From an uncultured Porphyromonadaceae bacterium (GTDB lineage: Bacteria > Bacteroidota > Bacteroidia > Bacteroidales > Muribaculaceae), in the NCBI GenBank assembly GCA_947176355.1, contig CAMWQY010000009.1:1-19587 (forward strand): DNA of 19,587 bases, given 5' to 3'. Made by a program: the position numbers and the translations under genes. The notes under the pieces were generated by a model. It was not told the DNA's origin, made no database searches, and worked only from the letters and a program-made list of their open reading frames with translations. Positions 19,559 to 19,587 of the stretch are shown here, piece by piece (the first letter of the stretch is position 1; each line of letters opens with the position of its first letter).

Positions 19559-19587
19559 TCAGCATACGTCCCTTATCCCCATAAATT

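Noticed and set aside
1..19587. CRISPR array, tRNA or rRNA genes, known riboswitches
   Set aside because: I read both strands for regular spaced repeats, clover-leaf patterns and conserved rRNA or riboswitch cores and found none; this is by eye only.

Overview
The window looks like a chromosomal stretch of a gut-type Bacteroidota, order Bacteroidales. It carries fimbrillin-family lipoproteins, a FISUMP-like C-terminal domain, a two-component TatA/TatC pair, an exo-rhamnogalacturonan-lyase-like enzyme fused to a DUF6250-like domain, and many Bacteroidota-type lipoboxes. It also has promoters of the form TTTG-N19..21-TAnnTTTG, the class-specific sigma factor signature. Genus cannot be fixed from the sequence; a Muribaculaceae/Bacteroides-like genome is my best guess.

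Left part (1-2770). On the minus strand a short-form hibernation factor gene (hpf) is followed by an FdtA-like sugar ketoisomerase and the start of an FdtB-like aminotransferase, which runs off the window edge. The three are packed like one operon. A small plus-strand lipoprotein gene of unknown function diverges from hpf and converges on tatC. tatA and tatC overlap and lie directly behind the large secreted lyase-like gene (2768-6058), which has a perfectly spaced promoter of its own.

Central part (6376-15670). Six tightly spaced minus-strand genes, separated by 6 to 25 bases, form one apparent operon. In transcription order they are: a secreted beta-propeller protein with a divergent OmpA-like C-terminus; a secreted TPR-caspase (metacaspase-like) protease; a small outer-membrane barrel with a carboxypeptidase-regulatory-like domain; an Mfa2/FimB-like lipoprotein; a fimbrillin; and a fimbrillin with a FISUMP/lectin-like tip. 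The propeller protein and the caspase share a homologous middle domain, so they are probably partners. Both fimbrillins carry an Arg about 29-30 residues after the lipidated Cys, and the presumed anchor does not. This is the pattern of Porphyromonas pili that are matured by the Arg-specific gingipain. I infer that a dedicated metacaspase-like enzyme may replace gingipain in maturing this pilus. The operon is preceded by a strongly structured RNA of about 315 nt (15316-15630) with a textbook promoter; it may be an independent ncRNA or a long 5' leader.

Right part (15702-19587). This holds an FN3-like lipoprotein and a truncated gene that keeps a twin-arginine signal (RRDFLKK) but breaks off at a dispersed repeat. 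A second copy of the same ~190 bp repeat lies 2 kb further on. Between and beyond them are a CE1-family esterase, a phage-type GH108 muramidase, and a protein with an N-terminal lipobox plus a C-terminal membrane segment, the topology of a one-protein spanin. The last two may be a domesticated or decaying lysis cassette.
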